Positions 1 through 11,324 of a stretch of DNA of 64,000 nt are shown here, piece by piece. Under the pieces are notes generated by a model. It did not search any database and had not been told where the DNA came from. It was given only the letters and a program-made list of their open reading frames with translations. Position 1 is the stretch's first letter. Every line of letters begins with the position of its first letter. Location of the stretch: assembly GCF_000149955.1 (NCBI RefSeq), contig NC_030999.1:632047-696046 (forward strand). The letters are read 5' to 3'. This DNA is from Fusarium oxysporum f. sp. lycopersici 4287. Taxonomy: Eukaryota > Ascomycota > Sordariomycetes > Hypocreales > Nectriaceae. A program made the translations under genes and the position numbers.

Positions 1-821
1 GTTCAATATCGGTAAGCCATTAGGCGTATCTCTACAGGCTTTAAATATGTGCGGAAAGAGTGGTTTTTGGGCGTAGATTTCGTCCTCTTGAATCTGACGT
101 TGGCCCATTGGCAGAGCTATATTTGGCGATCGAATAAAATGGGTGACGCTTGAGCAACACTTAACAGCTTCTTGCATGATCTGTACGCCACTCGCTCCGG
201 CGCCGATGACTGCTATCCTTTTACCGCTCATGGAGGGATCTTTCTCGGGCCAGGCAGAGGAGTGGTGGATCTCTCCTTGGAACTTATCCAAGCCTTTCCA
301 AGCAGGAAAGTTTGGCTTTGAAGAAGTACCGACAGCACTCACCAGCCACTTGCACTTGTAAGTCGTTTCCCGATTGGTTTTGACTTCCCACAGGCGCTCA
401 CTCTCAACGTAAATTGCTGAGATTACCTTGGTCTCGTACTCAATGTCTTGGTGCAGGTTCCAAACTGTTGCCGCATGTTGAAAATACGACTGCAATGTTT
501 GGTACGAGGGGAAACGCTCTTTCCATGTCCAAGAACTCCAAATCTCGGGAGCTGAGAATCCATACCAGGGCATTTCGTGGTCAACTCGAGCCCCCGGATA
601 CCGCTGCGTCCCGTTCGTTAGCCAACAGCAAGGGTCTTTTGGAAATAGGGAAGACGTAGTACATTCCATGCCCATACTCCTCCAATTTGCTTGTTCCATT
701 CCAGCACTCGTATGCGAAACCCATGTTTGCGTAGGATGTGAAGTAGATAGCATCCACTGAATCCGGATCCAATGACAACAACGTCAAAGGTAAAAGGGTC
801 AATGCCATCAAGCGAACTCAT
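1..821 (-). CDS. Baeyer-Villiger-type flavin monooxygenase, 3' end cut by window edge
   Basis: This gene encodes an FAD- and NADPH-dependent monooxygenase that probably inserts oxygen next to a ketone or hydroxylates a small molecule. Exon 1 is 663-821 and exon 2 is 603 down to 1, separated by a 59-bp GT-AG intron (604-662) with a GCTAAC branch site. Splicing restores the family block GGVWAWNRYPGAR across the junction. Visible residues (254) include the FAD-binding GSGFSG (residues 18-23), the BVMO fingerprint FxGxxxHxxxW (F161, H167, W171) and the NADPH-binding GAGASG (187-192). The family is usually 500-650 residues, so the C-terminal half lies beyond position 1. It is transcribed divergently from the dehydrogenase at 1254. 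The substrate cannot be inferred. I see no break in the visible part. Confidence 0.88.
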
Positions 822-1253
822 GATGATCTTAGCTGCGTCCTAATGATGACAAGTTGAAAAGGTTGAAGCAACACGCGGTCATGCTGTAGAAAAAGTCACA
901 ATAAAGTGGCGGTGTGAAAGTATCAGGAGCAGTTTTGCAGATCTGACTTGACGACTTAGCCGTGGTGCATGTGACCTCGTATCCGAGAGTATGCGCGCAA
1001 GCTCGGCATTGAAGCTAGCGTACGAAGCATTTGCGGGCTGATCGGTACTTGATGTATACACGCCTAGGGTTTTGAAACGGGACGTCTCCTTATCTTTCCC
1101 CTTGCAATTGTTAACTAATATGTGCCATTATTTGTTACAAATGTAAAAGCAAGCCTTTGTTAAAAGTCCAGTCGCCACCGTATTCAACAAGTCAAAGAAT
1201 TAGAGTTCATTACCAAAGTGATTTATTCTTGTGTTCCTCTGGCTTAGCCCACA
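822..1253. promoter_or_regulatory. Shared intergenic region of the divergent monooxygenase/dehydrogenase pair
   Basis: This 432-bp region lies between two divergent start codons and must hold both promoters. I see no further gene, terminal repeat or clear operator in it. The 1070-1200 part is moderately AT-rich. Confidence 0.5.
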
Positions 1254-2204
1254 ATGTCCGACGAGCAGAAACCGACAAACCGCAAACCGCTCGCGACGTT
1301 CCCCAGGCCGACTAAGAAGTATCGCTCGGAGCCATACGATCGCATCTCGCTAGCGAATTCCGGTTTCGATGGAACTGGCAAAACAGTATTCATTACTGGC
1401 GGAGGTATATTATTTTCTTCCTGGTGGCTTGACTTTCATCTCATCTAACTTCACACAGCTACTGGAGTCGGCTATGCTATCGCCAATGCATTTGCTAAAG
1501 CTGGCGCCCGGCGGATAATTCTTGTCTCACGAACCGTTGGATCCCTAGAAAATGCGAAGAAGATTCTTTCGGCACAGTATCCCAGCCTCGAGTGTCTGGT
1601 CTTCGCCGCCTCCCTTACCGACTACCAAAAGATCACTGATATCGTTCAGCAAATTAACGATATCAATGTCCTGGTTCACTCAGCAGTCATGGTCAATGAG
1701 CCCATCCCCGTTGAGCAGATTCCCGTTTCGACTGCTCAAGAACTCTTTGCAACCAACGTCTTCGGCGCCCTGAACTTGTTCACTGCATACTATAATTGTG
1801 AGGTCCGGGGACCGAAAACCATCATCAATGTCTCTTCGGCCGCTGCTGGAGTACTCTTCCCACTGAATTCCCTTTATGGCGCGAGTAAAGCGGCCACGGC
1901 ACAAATCCTTCAGCATATGGCGGCGGAGCAACAGGCCAAACCAGTTGGCGAACGTGTCAGAATCTTTTCATTTCATCCTGGACATTTTTATACTCCTCTA
2001 GTCGCACAACATGTAGATAAAACCTGGGTTGACTGGGATGACATCGAACTCGCCGGTGACTATGCTGTTTGGCTAGCAGGCTCAAACAGCGCGTTTCTTG
2101 AGGGCCGATTTACATGGGCAACATGGGATATGGACGAGCTTCTTGCTCTGAAGGCACAAATCGAGCAGGATCCGAGCTACTTGACAATAGGACTTAAGTT
2201 GTAA
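1254..2204 (+). CDS. Short-chain dehydrogenase/reductase (SDR)
   Basis: This gene encodes an NAD(P)-dependent oxidoreductase of the classical SDR family. Exon 1 is 1254-1404 and exon 2 is 1459-2204; the 54-bp intron (1405-1458, GTATAT...CACACAG) splits the nucleotide-binding loop. Splicing gives 298 residues, a usual length. The cofactor motif TGGATGVG is at residues 48-55, the NVSS block that contributes the catalytic Ser is near 174-177, and the catalytic YGASK pair is Y190/K194. No signal peptide is evident, so a cytosolic enzyme is likely. The divergent monooxygenase next to it suggests a common oxidative pathway such as ketone formation followed by Baeyer-Villiger oxidation, but this is inference from position only. 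Confidence 0.9.
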
Positions 2205-2815
2205 ATTAAATTTAACGTACATGATAAGCGGGTGCAACAGACAAGCGAGTGCAACAAAAAATCCCGCAATTTACATCTTCTCAACTTAATCATTTAATTT
2301 TCAACCACCAAATATGTCAGACCTAAATATTGAGGCTAGGATTCTTCTTGCACTTCGTGCCCTTCAAAATGACCCAAAATTAAGTCTCCGACGCGCCGCA
2401 GGCATTTACCAGGTCCGTTATTGGACTTTACATCGCCGACAGAAGGGTATCCTTTCTACGCGTGATTCTATCCCAAAATCACGCAAACTATCTGATCTAG
2501 AGGAACAGATCATAGTTCAGTTCAGCGAGATGCCGCCTGTCGGCAAGCGCTGGGTCTCTAACTTCGTCAAGCGACACAAAGACCTCAAGACGCATTTTTT
2601 CCGTAAATATGACTACCAGAGAGCCAAATGTGAAGATCCGACCATTATTCGCCACTGGTTTAGGCTCGTAGCGAATGTAATCGCCAAGTATGGCATCCGA
2701 CCTGATAAAATCTATAACTTTGACGAGACTGGCTTTATGATGGGCGTCATTGCGAGCGGAACGGTCGTCACAGGTGCTGAAAGGCGTGGAAGACCAAAAT
2801 CAGTGCAGCCTGGAA

Positions 2816-5140
2816 TAGGGTTCCGTCGAGGTAATTTACCGAATGGTAATTTACCTATCTGACCAAAGTTTTTGACGTCTGAAACTTCTTGGTATTTTAC
2901 ATGTCAAAAACCTCTCATTGGCCCGATGCCCATATCATCTCCACTATTTTCCAAATCGGTCTCTTCCCCAACGCCAGCCATCGACAACAATAGAGTCTTG
3001 GAATGCGTTTTCTATCTTTACTAACCGAGCAACATCAACTGTCTCCCAGTTTTTGACGACCATCGGTTCTGCCGGATTATCTTTGACCGTCTTGAGCCTC
3101 TTGAGCACCCGACTGTTCATATAGATGAAAGTGACCTTGTCAGTGCTAAGCGGACTAAGCCGATTCCGAAGCTTACAATGAAGATAGTTCGTAGCACTGA
3201 AGGAACGCTCTGAAGGAACAGAGTTTGCCAAGGATCCTAGAACTCTCCTTGCCAATGTAGCCAACTTGACTCCCATAGACCCAAAGTATCCCCACGCGCT
3301 TAGGATGTAATAGTGAGAAGGCGTATGAGGAGTCTTCGGCTGTTCTCGATAGATCCGCGAGGTTGGGCCAAAGAGAGCACCTTCGCGAGCACGGAATCGA
3401 CAAAACTCCCCAAAGAGCTGTTGGTACTCTTCGTTACTAGTGTTTTCTTCTAGGAAGCGATGTGCTCTCTCCATAGTGTCAAGCCCAAGGCCCTCCCCTA
3501 TTGTTGTCCGTGGGTCCAAGGCAAATGCGAAGTGGTGGATGTCTGTCGTTTGACCTTTCATCCTTTGGACTCGCCATTGCCTCAGCTCCGAGTAGTTGAT
3601 AAGAGGATCTTGGTTAGCCTCTTCAAGGGCATCCCATCTGCTCTGGATAGTCAACCAACGGGGAATAACCTCTCCAACGCATGAGCGATCTCGCTCCGAG
3701 CAACGTTGTGCGTTTTCGATAGGCCGAAGGATCTTAGCCAACATCTCTACCTCATGCCAAAACTCAAAGTTGTTGATGGACGAGAGTATTGCCCTTAGGA
3801 CTTGTTGATCTTCCTCTTCCTCCTCTTCCCCTTTGATAGCCTTAGCTTTTAGGGAATTGAGGACCATAGCATCACGTGCATATGCTCGAAGAGCATCTTT
3901 GTTCGCCAGTGAAGACATAACAGCTCCGAGTTGTGTTCCCCAACGAGTGATGGCTGGTGTAATGAAAGCCTTCTGTTTACCGTAACACTCAAGCTGATAA
4001 GCACGAAGTCGTGCGAGTTGGAGCTTGGCCTTTTTAAAGAACGTGATGATTCTCGTAACTTTCTTAAGGACTGAAGCCCATCTCTCCGATTCCACAATGT
4101 CTTTCACTAGAAGTTGAAGACCATGGGAGTCACACAAAAGGAAGAAACAATGCCTGAACTCAGGCATATTCTTCATCTCAGCGTGAAGTTTCCGCATTGT
4201 CGAGCATGTATCTGTGCAGATAGCGTTCATACGAGAGAAATCCTGGAAGTCCTCTCCTTCCTTCGTGAATACCTCTTCCAATAGTGGCTGGATTAGGCGA
4301 ATGGTATTCAAGGCCGTATGTTCCTCGTTCCGTGTATTAACAGTCTTCCAATAGAATGTAACCGAGTTGGGAATTGAAATCGAAATGTTGACAATACGGT
4401 TGCTGCTTATGTCGTCAGAAGCGTCAAAGATGACATTGAGATGATCGGCATCGTCGAGGATCTCCTTGACTTGGACTCGGTAATCTTGGTAAACTTCAGG
4501 AAGTATGGTGGCAATTCGATCACCACTAGGGGGCTTGTACGCTGGATTGAGCTGTTGGATGAACTCAACCATGCCAGAGTCTTCGAAGGTGGTGTATGGC
4601 TTGCCAGACTTAAAGATGGCCAGGGCTGCGGCTCGATCGAGTTGATCTTTAGAGTTTCGATCCATTATGGACAAAGCCGTAGTGATTCGAGGCTGGCGAT
4701 CAACATGGCCTGCAGCTTGCTGGAAACCAAGACACTCTTTGGCAAGGTGATTCTGTTGACGTTGAACGTGCTTGGCCATGGTTTTAGAACAGTATTTGCA
4801 CCGAACGCGAAGTTGACTGAATTTACCCCCTCCTGGAGGAATTGGGGCTGCTGCAAAGTGTTCATGAACACCATGGGTTTTAGGGCGACCGCCTTTGTTA
4901 CTCATGGTGACAGTCTCATGTCCATTGCTTTTCAACACCGAAGATGAGAATTGGTGATGATTTGTGCGTCCCATCGGTAATTTTACGATGTACTAAACCT
5001 ATTCCGTGCATATACTAGTCCTAATACGGGTAGGCACTAAGCCTAAAATTGTAGGGTTTTTGACGTAAATTACCGCCAAAAACCCCCTTTAGGAATTTGA
5101 CCGTCAAATACCGTTTTTGACGGTCAAAAACGGAACCCTA
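2816..5140 (-). mobile_element. Complete hAT transposon, TIR TAGGGTTCCGT, 8-bp target duplication
   Basis: The element is 2325 bp. Its ends read TAGGGTTCCGT and, inverted, ACGGAACCCTA. It is flanked by the 8-bp duplication GCCTGGAA at 2808-2815 and 5141-5148. Eight-base duplications are the hallmark of hAT elements. Subterminal regions repeat short motifs such as GGTAATTTACC and TTTTTGACG, which are candidate transposase-binding sites. It carries a single open transposase gene and sits inside a pogo-like transposase, so it is the younger insertion. Confidence 0.93.
2944..4974 (-). CDS. hAT-family transposase, intact open frame
   Basis: The frame encodes 676 residues from an ATG without interruption, a typical hAT transposase length. 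A BED-type zinc finger lies near residues 55-80 (CKYCSKTMAKH followed by H and C ligands). The RNase H-like core includes VIFDASDD, CTDTCSTM and CDSHGLQLL. The C-terminal dimerisation domain is recognisable from VPSERSFSA and the KLRNRL block. Because ORF, TIRs and target duplication are all intact, the element may be autonomous. The neighbouring derivative at 6597-7475 encodes a related BED finger and may have depended on such a protein. Confidence 0.9.
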   Translation of the reverse strand: MGRTNHHQFSSSVLKSNGHETVTMSNKGGRPKTHGVHEHFAAAPIPPGGGKFSQLRVRCKYCSKTMAKHVQRQQNHLAKECLGFQQAAGHVDRQPRITTALSIMDRNSKDQLDRAAALAIFKSGKPYTTFEDSGMVEFIQQLNPAYKPPSGDRIATILPEVYQDYRVQVKEILDDADHLNVIFDASDDISSNRIVNISISIPNSVTFYWKTVNTRNEEHTALNTIRLIQPLLEEVFTKEGEDFQDFSRMNAICTDTCSTMRKLHAEMKNMPEFRHCFFLLCDSHGLQLLVKDIVESERWASVLKKVTRIITFFKKAKLQLARLRAYQLECYGKQKAFITPAITRWGTQLGAVMSSLANKDALRAYARDAMVLNSLKAKAIKGEEEEEEDQQVLRAILSSINNFEFWHEVEMLAKILRPIENAQRCSERDRSCVGEVIPRWLTIQSRWDALEEANQDPLINYSELRQWRVQRMKGQTTDIHHFAFALDPRTTIGEGLGLDTMERAHRFLEENTSNEEYQQLFGEFCRFRAREGALFGPTSRIYREQPKTPHTPSHYYILSAWGYFGSMGVKLATLARRVLGSLANSVPSERSFSATNYLHCKLRNRLSPLSTDKVTFIYMNSRVLKRLKTVKDNPAEPMVVKNWETVDVARLVKIENAFQDSIVVDGWRWGRDRFGK

Positions 5141-6596
5141 GCCTGGAAACCGGGAATGGATTACAGTCATTCAGGCGATCAATGCCGAGGGCCAAGCGAT
5201 CCCGCCGTCCATCATAGGTGCGGGCCAATATCACCTCGCCAACTGGTACCGAGAAAGCAGCCTCCCGGGCGATTGGGCTATTGCGACGAGCCCTAATGGC
5301 TGGACAGATAACGAGATAGGCCTCGAGTGGCTAAAGCACTTCGACCGGTGTACTACCAAGCAATCAAAGAATCGCTATCGTCTCCTGATCCTCGACGGAC
5401 ACGAAAGTCACCACTCGGTCGACTTTGAGAGATATTGCAAGGCAAATAAAATCATCACGCTTTGTGTGCCGCCTCATTCGTCTCATCTGCTGCAGCCTCT
5501 TGATGTCGGGTGCTTTGGCCTGCTTAAGAAGGCTTACGGGCGAGAAATCGAGCATTTGATCAGATGCTCTGTAACCCACATTTCCAAAACCGAGTTCTTC
5601 CCGGCTTTTTACACCGCCTACCAGGCCACAATGACCGAGAAAAAATTAAAGCAGCCTTTAGAGGAGCCGGACTTGCTTCTCTCGACCCAGAAAGTGTAAT
5701 CTCGAAGCTCGATGTGCAGCTGCGGACTCCGACGCCTGCGGAGGAGGTAGTTAGCCCCTCGACCCCTTGGGTCTCAAAGACCCCAAAGACTATCCTTGAG
5801 GCCGACTCTCAGCTTGAATATCTTGAAAGGAGAATCAAAAGGCATAAAAGTAGCTCTCCAGAGTCGATTCTAGAAGCATTGAGGTCTTCTTCTAAGGGAA
5901 CAAAGATAGTTATGCATAAGGTTGCCTTGTTAGAGGCCAGGGTCCAAGATCTTGAACAGGCAAATAAGATACTAAGCCGGCGGCCATACTTGGGCATTGT
6001 AGAGGGAGCTCTACCCACTCTACCCGGTAGGGTAGAGGAGGTATCTTCTCTACTCTACCTGGGTAGAGAAGAGAAGAAGTGGCTAGAGCTACCCACTCTA
6101 CCCACTCCTGATTGGTCAATTAGATCTTATAATTTGATAAGATTGTAAGATTGAGGATGCTGAAGTACTTGAGGAGTCATCTAGTTTTATTTATGCTTCT
6201 CAATATATATTGTGGTGACCTCTCACATGAGTTCAGATGCTACCGAACATGCTGCCTGCTACTGCCTACCTGCAGCATACTTGGCACTACGTTGAAGAAT
6301 TCACTCGTTTGCATTTGTCGCGAGGGGCGTGCAATTGATCAGACCGGCTGCCCGGAGGTCCGAACTTCCAGTCAGAGGTTGGTGTCAACTATGTCTCCCA
6401 AAAAGCAAGTTCTGTAACACACAGGCCCTGGAGGCCTTATTGAAAGACCAACCCTATTCAGTCCCAAGATAGATATCAAGAGCTTTCCAATGACTTTCTT
6501 TGCAACCTGCCACTAAATGCGACAGTATATATATGCAGCAAGAAACTTTTGCGAGGAATCAACATAGTTCTTATCACCTTCCCTACCAGTTACTAC

Positions 6597-7475
6597 TAGG
6601 GATGCATCGAGGTAAATTACCAGGAGGTAAATTACCAAAACCCCTAGGTAAATGACGGTCATAAACCCGAGGTTTATGACGCGTCATTTATCACGTGCTT
6701 CCAAGTACTATTTAGTGGCTACGAAACGGCGTCGGTGGAATGATATACGCACATACAGTCTGGTGTGCATTGGTATTCGTCGGGGATGAGGTACCGATCG
6801 CAGCAAAATTGCCTGTGCCGGTACAAGAGGTCCATACCCCCGTGCAACGGCTCCGTGTTCGTTTCTTCGCCAAAACTCCCAGACTTGCTACTTCAAATAG
6901 TTTCAGTGTCTCAGGCTCTTCATAGAGGGAATAAGGTTTGCCAGAGGTAAAGACTGCGACGGCGCCTTGACGGTCCAATGCATCCTTAGATGCTTTGCTA
7001 ACACTATCCAACTTAGTGTTGATGAGCGGTTGTCGGCTGGGAATGACTTCGTGAAGCTGCCGATATGCGGTGCATTGCGTGTGAAGGTGTCGAAGTTGTT
7101 TGGAGGTGTGCTTCGCCATAGTCTTTGAGCAGAGCTTGCAGACTACACGGTTCAGCGTAAAGCCCTCTTCCGAAGCCGGCCGGAAATATTCGTCAATGCC
7201 ATGAAGTTTAGGACGACCTCCCCGGTTGGTCATATTGACTTAGTAATGACCATAAATAGTTGTTGTCGGTGAAGAAATCTCAACAGCAACATCGGCGGGT
7301 GATGAAGCCTCCTCAGGGGTCGCAACAACTCATGGTCGTCCTCCACCCCAACCCCTTTTGGGATACTCACTAGGCCCAGTTAGGAAGGAAGTTCATGACG
7401 GTAAATTACCCGTCAGTTGGGGTTTATGACGTCAATTGGTAACTTGGGGTTTATGACGTCAAAAACGCATCCCTA
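6597..7475 (-). mobile_element. Non-autonomous hAT derivative, TIR TAGGGATGC, 8-bp duplication GTTACTAC
   Basis: The element is 879 bp. It begins TAGGGATGC and ends GCATCCCTA, with GTTACTAC duplicated at 6589-6596 and 7476-7483. Its TIR and the repeated GGTAAATTACC and TTTATGACGTC motifs near the ends resemble the complete element at 2816-5140. Only the start of a transposase remains inside, so movement would need a transposase in trans. Confidence 0.9.
6712..7233 (-). pseudogene. Truncated hAT transposase N-terminus (BED finger only)
   Basis: About 115 N-terminal residues align by eye with the transposase at 2944-4974: both start with a GGRPK-HG block and share CxxCSKTMAKH in the zinc finger, followed by a similar TSGKPY block. 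After that the frame runs into unrelated sequence, which marks an internal deletion joining the gene start to the other element end. It cannot encode a catalytic core. Confidence 0.85.
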
Positions 7476-7541
7476 GTTACTACTGGCATCCACATCAATA
7501 TATTGTTTTATATTCAATCTTTATTATATGGATCTCTAACT

Positions 7542-9984
7542 ATGTCCTTCTCACAGGATTCATTATCCCTTACCGTGCCTACAACGCCCTCCACGCCGAA
7601 CCTCACCTTGCCGGCGCCCAGTGTTGCTTCCAGTGCTCCTCCGAGTATTGCCTCGATTCCCACCGAGAAACTTTCAATATGGACTTTCTTTCGATATGCC
7701 AGAGGTTCGGAGCCCGAGTTCAGGCTAAAGGAGAGATCGGATCGAAGTGGGAAGTCCTCAAATAAACGCCTACATTACTGTATCGCCTGTTGGGATAAGA
7801 AGAAGAGTTGGAGTACAATATACACATCAGGAGCCCGGGATCATCTTCGTCTCAATCACCCATCTCTGTGGAAGAGATGGCTGGATATGGAAGACCGGCA
7901 AACCTCTTCCAAGCCTAAATTAATGCCTGGCCAGCAGGTCATAAATTCGTTTTTGCTTCAAAAGGATGAGGCTTCGAGAGAACTGGTCCTCCGAGAGGCT
8001 TATGATCGGCCGCGGCATCTCCAGGCGTTGCTAGCACTCTGTGCTAGAAGGAGGCTTCCTCTCAATGCTATTGAGTGGCCAGAACTCCATGATCTCCTCC
8101 TCTCTGCTAATCCAGAGATCTCGGGTCTTGCACAGTTTAGCAGAAGAACATTCACTCGTGCTCTGGTTCTCAACTACGAGAGATATCGTCAAATACTCCA
8201 GAACAACATCCAGGAAGCTATTGGGGATATCCATATATCAACAGATATGTGGACATCTCCAGCTCGAAAGGCATACCTCTGCATCTGTGTTAGGTGGATC
8301 TCCCAGGATTACCAGTTCAAACACGGGATGCTAGCACTCCCACAGGTGCTCTTTAGCCACTCTGGAGAAATCCAGGCGGCCATCATCCTCCGCACCCTTA
8401 AATCATTCGGGATAACAACTAAACTCGGCTATCACACTGGAGATAACGCCACTTCAAACGATACTCTACTCATAGAGCTCTCTCGGTCTCTAAAACTTGA
8501 ATTTGGAGTTCGTATCCACTAGCTTTTAGATGGGTATTCACTTATATCGAACAGATTGATTATGATCCAACCACGCACCGCATCCGCTGCCTCGATCATA
8601 TTCTTAACCTTGCCCTTCAAGCCTTTCTCCTTGCCACCTCAAAAGAAGCACTCAAAGCTGCTCTGGCGGCTATTGAAGAGACGGAAGACACCGACCCTTA
8701 CGAGCTATTCTCCGCCTATCTTGATGTACCGGTCGTTGAGGATAATCCGGCCTCTATAAGAGCTCATGAACAAGCCCAGAGAAGAGGGGGTAAAGTTAAA
8801 GCGAAACATAAAGGTTTCGAAGGCTGGGGTGCTACTACTGCGCTCCAGAAGCTTCATAACCTTGCTGTATGGCTTCGAAACAGCTCTATCCATCATGACC
8901 GATGGATAGAGGCTGTCGGCATTACATTGGGGATTGATAACGACACTCGATGGTCCTCATGGTATCACCTCATCAAGCGTACGACACGCAAGGAGCGAGA
9001 GATTAAGGACTTCATAGATAAACACCCTGAATGCGATAACTTTCGACTCAATGGTGTTGAGTGGGATACACTTAAGCGCACGGAGAGGTTTCTCTCTGTA
9101 TTTGCTAGTGGTACGCTATGGGTTGAAGGCAGTGAGGCTTCATTATCCCAGAGCCTTACCCTGATGGATGCTATCCTCACCTTCTTTGAGGATCAGAAGG
9201 TTTATCCCATTTCATCAAGATAATGCATAAAGCTGATGTTTTATAGGTGCTGTATAAATCAGGCCCAGAGAAGGACCTCCGCATGGTTTATTCTATTGAG
9301 ATGGGCTGGTTTATCCTTGGTAAATACTACGCCCTCGTTGAGTCAACGCCAGTATACGCCGCCGCGATGCTTCTCGATCCCTCGAAGCGGAAGCCTTATC
9401 TTCTTCAGAACTGACCTGAAGAGTGGCATCAGAAGACTATTGATGCTGCTTATTCGATCTGGCAGAAGGAATACGCGCATCTCCCTCATGAATTACTCTC
9501 TGCTGCTGCTGCTGATATCGATACGTTTCATCCATCCTCGAAGAAGAGGGTAGAGAATGAATTAGACCGGCTCAAACGTCGTCTAAGAGTTCAACCTACT
9601 TCGCAAGAGGATGAAGATATGTTTATGGCGTTTATTGAAGATAAAACTATCGATCTTGATGCTCTAAAGATAACTCCTCTTCAGTGGTGGTTAGTTCCAG
9701 AGCAGCGCCGGCGCTATCCTCGTCTCCACCGTATGGCCATCAATATCCTCTCAATCGCACCCTCATCCGCTGAACCAGAACAACAATTCTCGGGCGCACG
9801 CCGTACGCAGAGCTGGGATAGGCTTAGGTTATCGCCAGAGAACCTCCAGAGGTTAGAGTGCATGGGGAACTGGTTTGCAAGGAAGCTGATCTCTTCGGAG
9901 GAGCTACTAATGATGATGGTAGAGGCTGTGGACATGGAGGATGAGATGAATATTGATTTCGATGAGGAGGATTGGGGCGTATAA
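7542..9984 (+). pseudogene. hAT transposase relic with frameshift, intron and nonsense codon
   Basis: The ATG at 7542 starts a frame with a proline/threonine-rich leader and a BED-like finger (CIACWDKKKSW...H). It continues into the RNase H-like core (HISTDMWTSP, then GDNATSND). The frame breaks near 8510-8550; coding then continues in another frame through HRIRCLDHILNLALQAFLLA and DNDTRWSSW. A probable 47-bp intron lies at 9200-9246. An in-frame TGA is at 9412-9414, and the C-terminal dimerisation domain (APSSAEPEQQFSGARR) ends at 9984. The break near 8510 could instead be an unrecognised intron, but the TGA makes the gene non-functional as read. Confidence 0.8.
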
Positions 9985-10160
9985 TATAAAGTGGCATATG
10001 TCGAAAAATCGAGCATACATACAGCATCTACCTTCCCTACCTACCTTATGGTCTGCCCACCAATCTACCCATGGCCGGTACTCTACCCACTACTCTACCC
10101 GCTCTACCCGGGTAGGGTAGAGAAGTGGGTAGAGCTCCCTCTACTCTACAATGCCCAAGT

Positions 10161-11324
10161 ATGCTGATGACTATTATGGCACACCTGACGCTGAAGAACG
10201 TCGACCAGATCCGGACGAGTTCGAGGAAGAATTTCACGAGCCTGAACTTCTAGAGGAGGACTGGCTTGAACTTGCCCGCCAGCTTCCCGACTGCCCACCA
10301 AGCCAAGAGGTGTTAGATTGGCGGCTGGGAATGGGCTCCACTTCCCTTATTGCAATATTATTCTTGTATCCAAAAGAGGGTGAAACCCCTCTTTTACAGA
10401 CTGATCAAAGAATCAAGTCGACGATCAATAACATCACCACATTCTGGTCCACACTTGGATACACTCACCCCATCGTATTCGTGCGTATCTAACAAGAGGC
10501 AATATATCTTCTGGGTCGACGGGATATTGATATCCGATACGACTAGACGCCCCATGTCGGCCGCTACGCTGACCCAGGAATCGTTCAAGGCGACTATTGG
10601 CGCCACTTCATTGAGCAGCATCGTCTCTATATGGATGTTGAAGACCTGCCTTTAGACGTCCGTGATACGCTCAACCCGGAGCAGCGTGTAGTATACGATA
10701 GCTTTATTGGGCACTTCCAAAGCGGCAGCGAGGAGCAGATTCTACTCCATGTTGACGGTGGTGGTGGGACAGGCAAGTCCTACATGATCAAAGTCCTGTC
10801 TTCGCATCTTCAGAGGCTTGCAGGTAACCGGCCCAGTCCAGTCTGGAGAGTTGCACCTACCGGAGTTGCAAGCAACCAGATCATGGGGACAACATTACAC
10901 TCTCTCCTCCGGCTACCCGTGGATAGGGCTTTTACAGAGCTATCCCCAGCAGATGCTAATGCTGTCCAGAATAAGCTACGCGACGTCAGGTATCTTGTGA
11001 TTGATGAGAAAAGTATGTTGGGTCTGCGTCAGCTTTCGTGGATCGACAAACGCCTTCGCCAAGTCTTTCCTGGCAGAGCAACCGAATTCTTTGGCGGCAT
11101 GAGCATCATCCTCGTTGGTGACTTCTTCCAGCTCCCGCCGGTTGCGAACAAGCCTCTCTACTTTGATGGGCCACTCAAGGACCTGCATGAGGTCTCTGGC
11201 CAGACAGCATATAGGGCATTCAACCACACCGTCTTCTTGAAGAAGGTCCAGCGGCAGCAGGGCGATGACCAGGCCGGCTTTCGTCTCGCGCTTTCAGAGC
11301 TACGTGGTCTCAAGTTATCCATTG
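10161..11324 (+). pseudogene. Helitron Pif1-type helicase fragment
   Basis: This fragment encodes a superfamily 1 Pif1-like helicase region closely similar to residues about 1280-1620 of the intact Helitron protein at 51232-56969. Similarity starts at YADDYYG immediately after the hAT terminus. It is interrupted by about 185 bp of unrelated sequence (about 10319-10508, containing a perfect 9-bp hairpin at 10372-10395), resumes at GRRDID, has one in-frame TAG, and then is open from 10631. Walker A (GGGGTGKS), TGVA and VIDEKSMLG motifs are present. It is cut at 11324 by another hAT terminus. The Rep nuclease half is absent, so it cannot act alone. Confidence 0.87.

Larger units (their letters stand above)
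2314..5987 (+). pseudogene. pogo/Fot-like (Tc1-mariner) transposase, split by a hAT insertion and frameshifted
   Basis: This is a DDE transposase of the pogo/Fot type. The first part (2314-2815) encodes an N-terminal helix-turn-helix region and the first catalytic Asp in NFDETGF. The coding frame resumes exactly at 5149 once the hAT element and one copy of its 8-bp duplication are removed. The second part carries the second Asp in LILDGHESHH and the block PPHSSHLLQPLDVGCF. A missing base in the A-run near 5641 shifts the frame before the C-terminal coiled part. The end is lost at about 5987, where the terminus of a second hAT element begins. The gene is therefore broken three times. The outer terminal repeats were not identified. 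Confidence 0.85.
5988..10160 (+). mobile_element. Second hAT-like element with CTACCC-rich subterminal repeats; flanks do not match
   Basis: The left end, starting TACTTGGGCATTGTAGAG near 5988, reappears in inverted form ending near 10160. Both ends run into arrays of CTCTACCC/GGGTAGAG repeats (6003-6110 and 10050-10140). A hAT transposase relic lies between them at 7542-9984, and an 879-bp derivative is nested inside. The left flank is a pogo-like transposase (GGCGGCCA) and the right flank is a Helitron helicase (TGCTGATG), so there is no shared 8-bp duplication. The segment 6121-6590 is non-coding as far as I can see and is probably part of this element. Confidence 0.72.

Noticed and set aside
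6003..6110. CTACCC-rich arrays as interstitial telomere repeats
   Set aside because: The unit is CTCTACCC/GGGTAGAG rather than TTAGGG, and a matching inverted array at the other end (10050-10140) shows these are transposon subterminal repeats.
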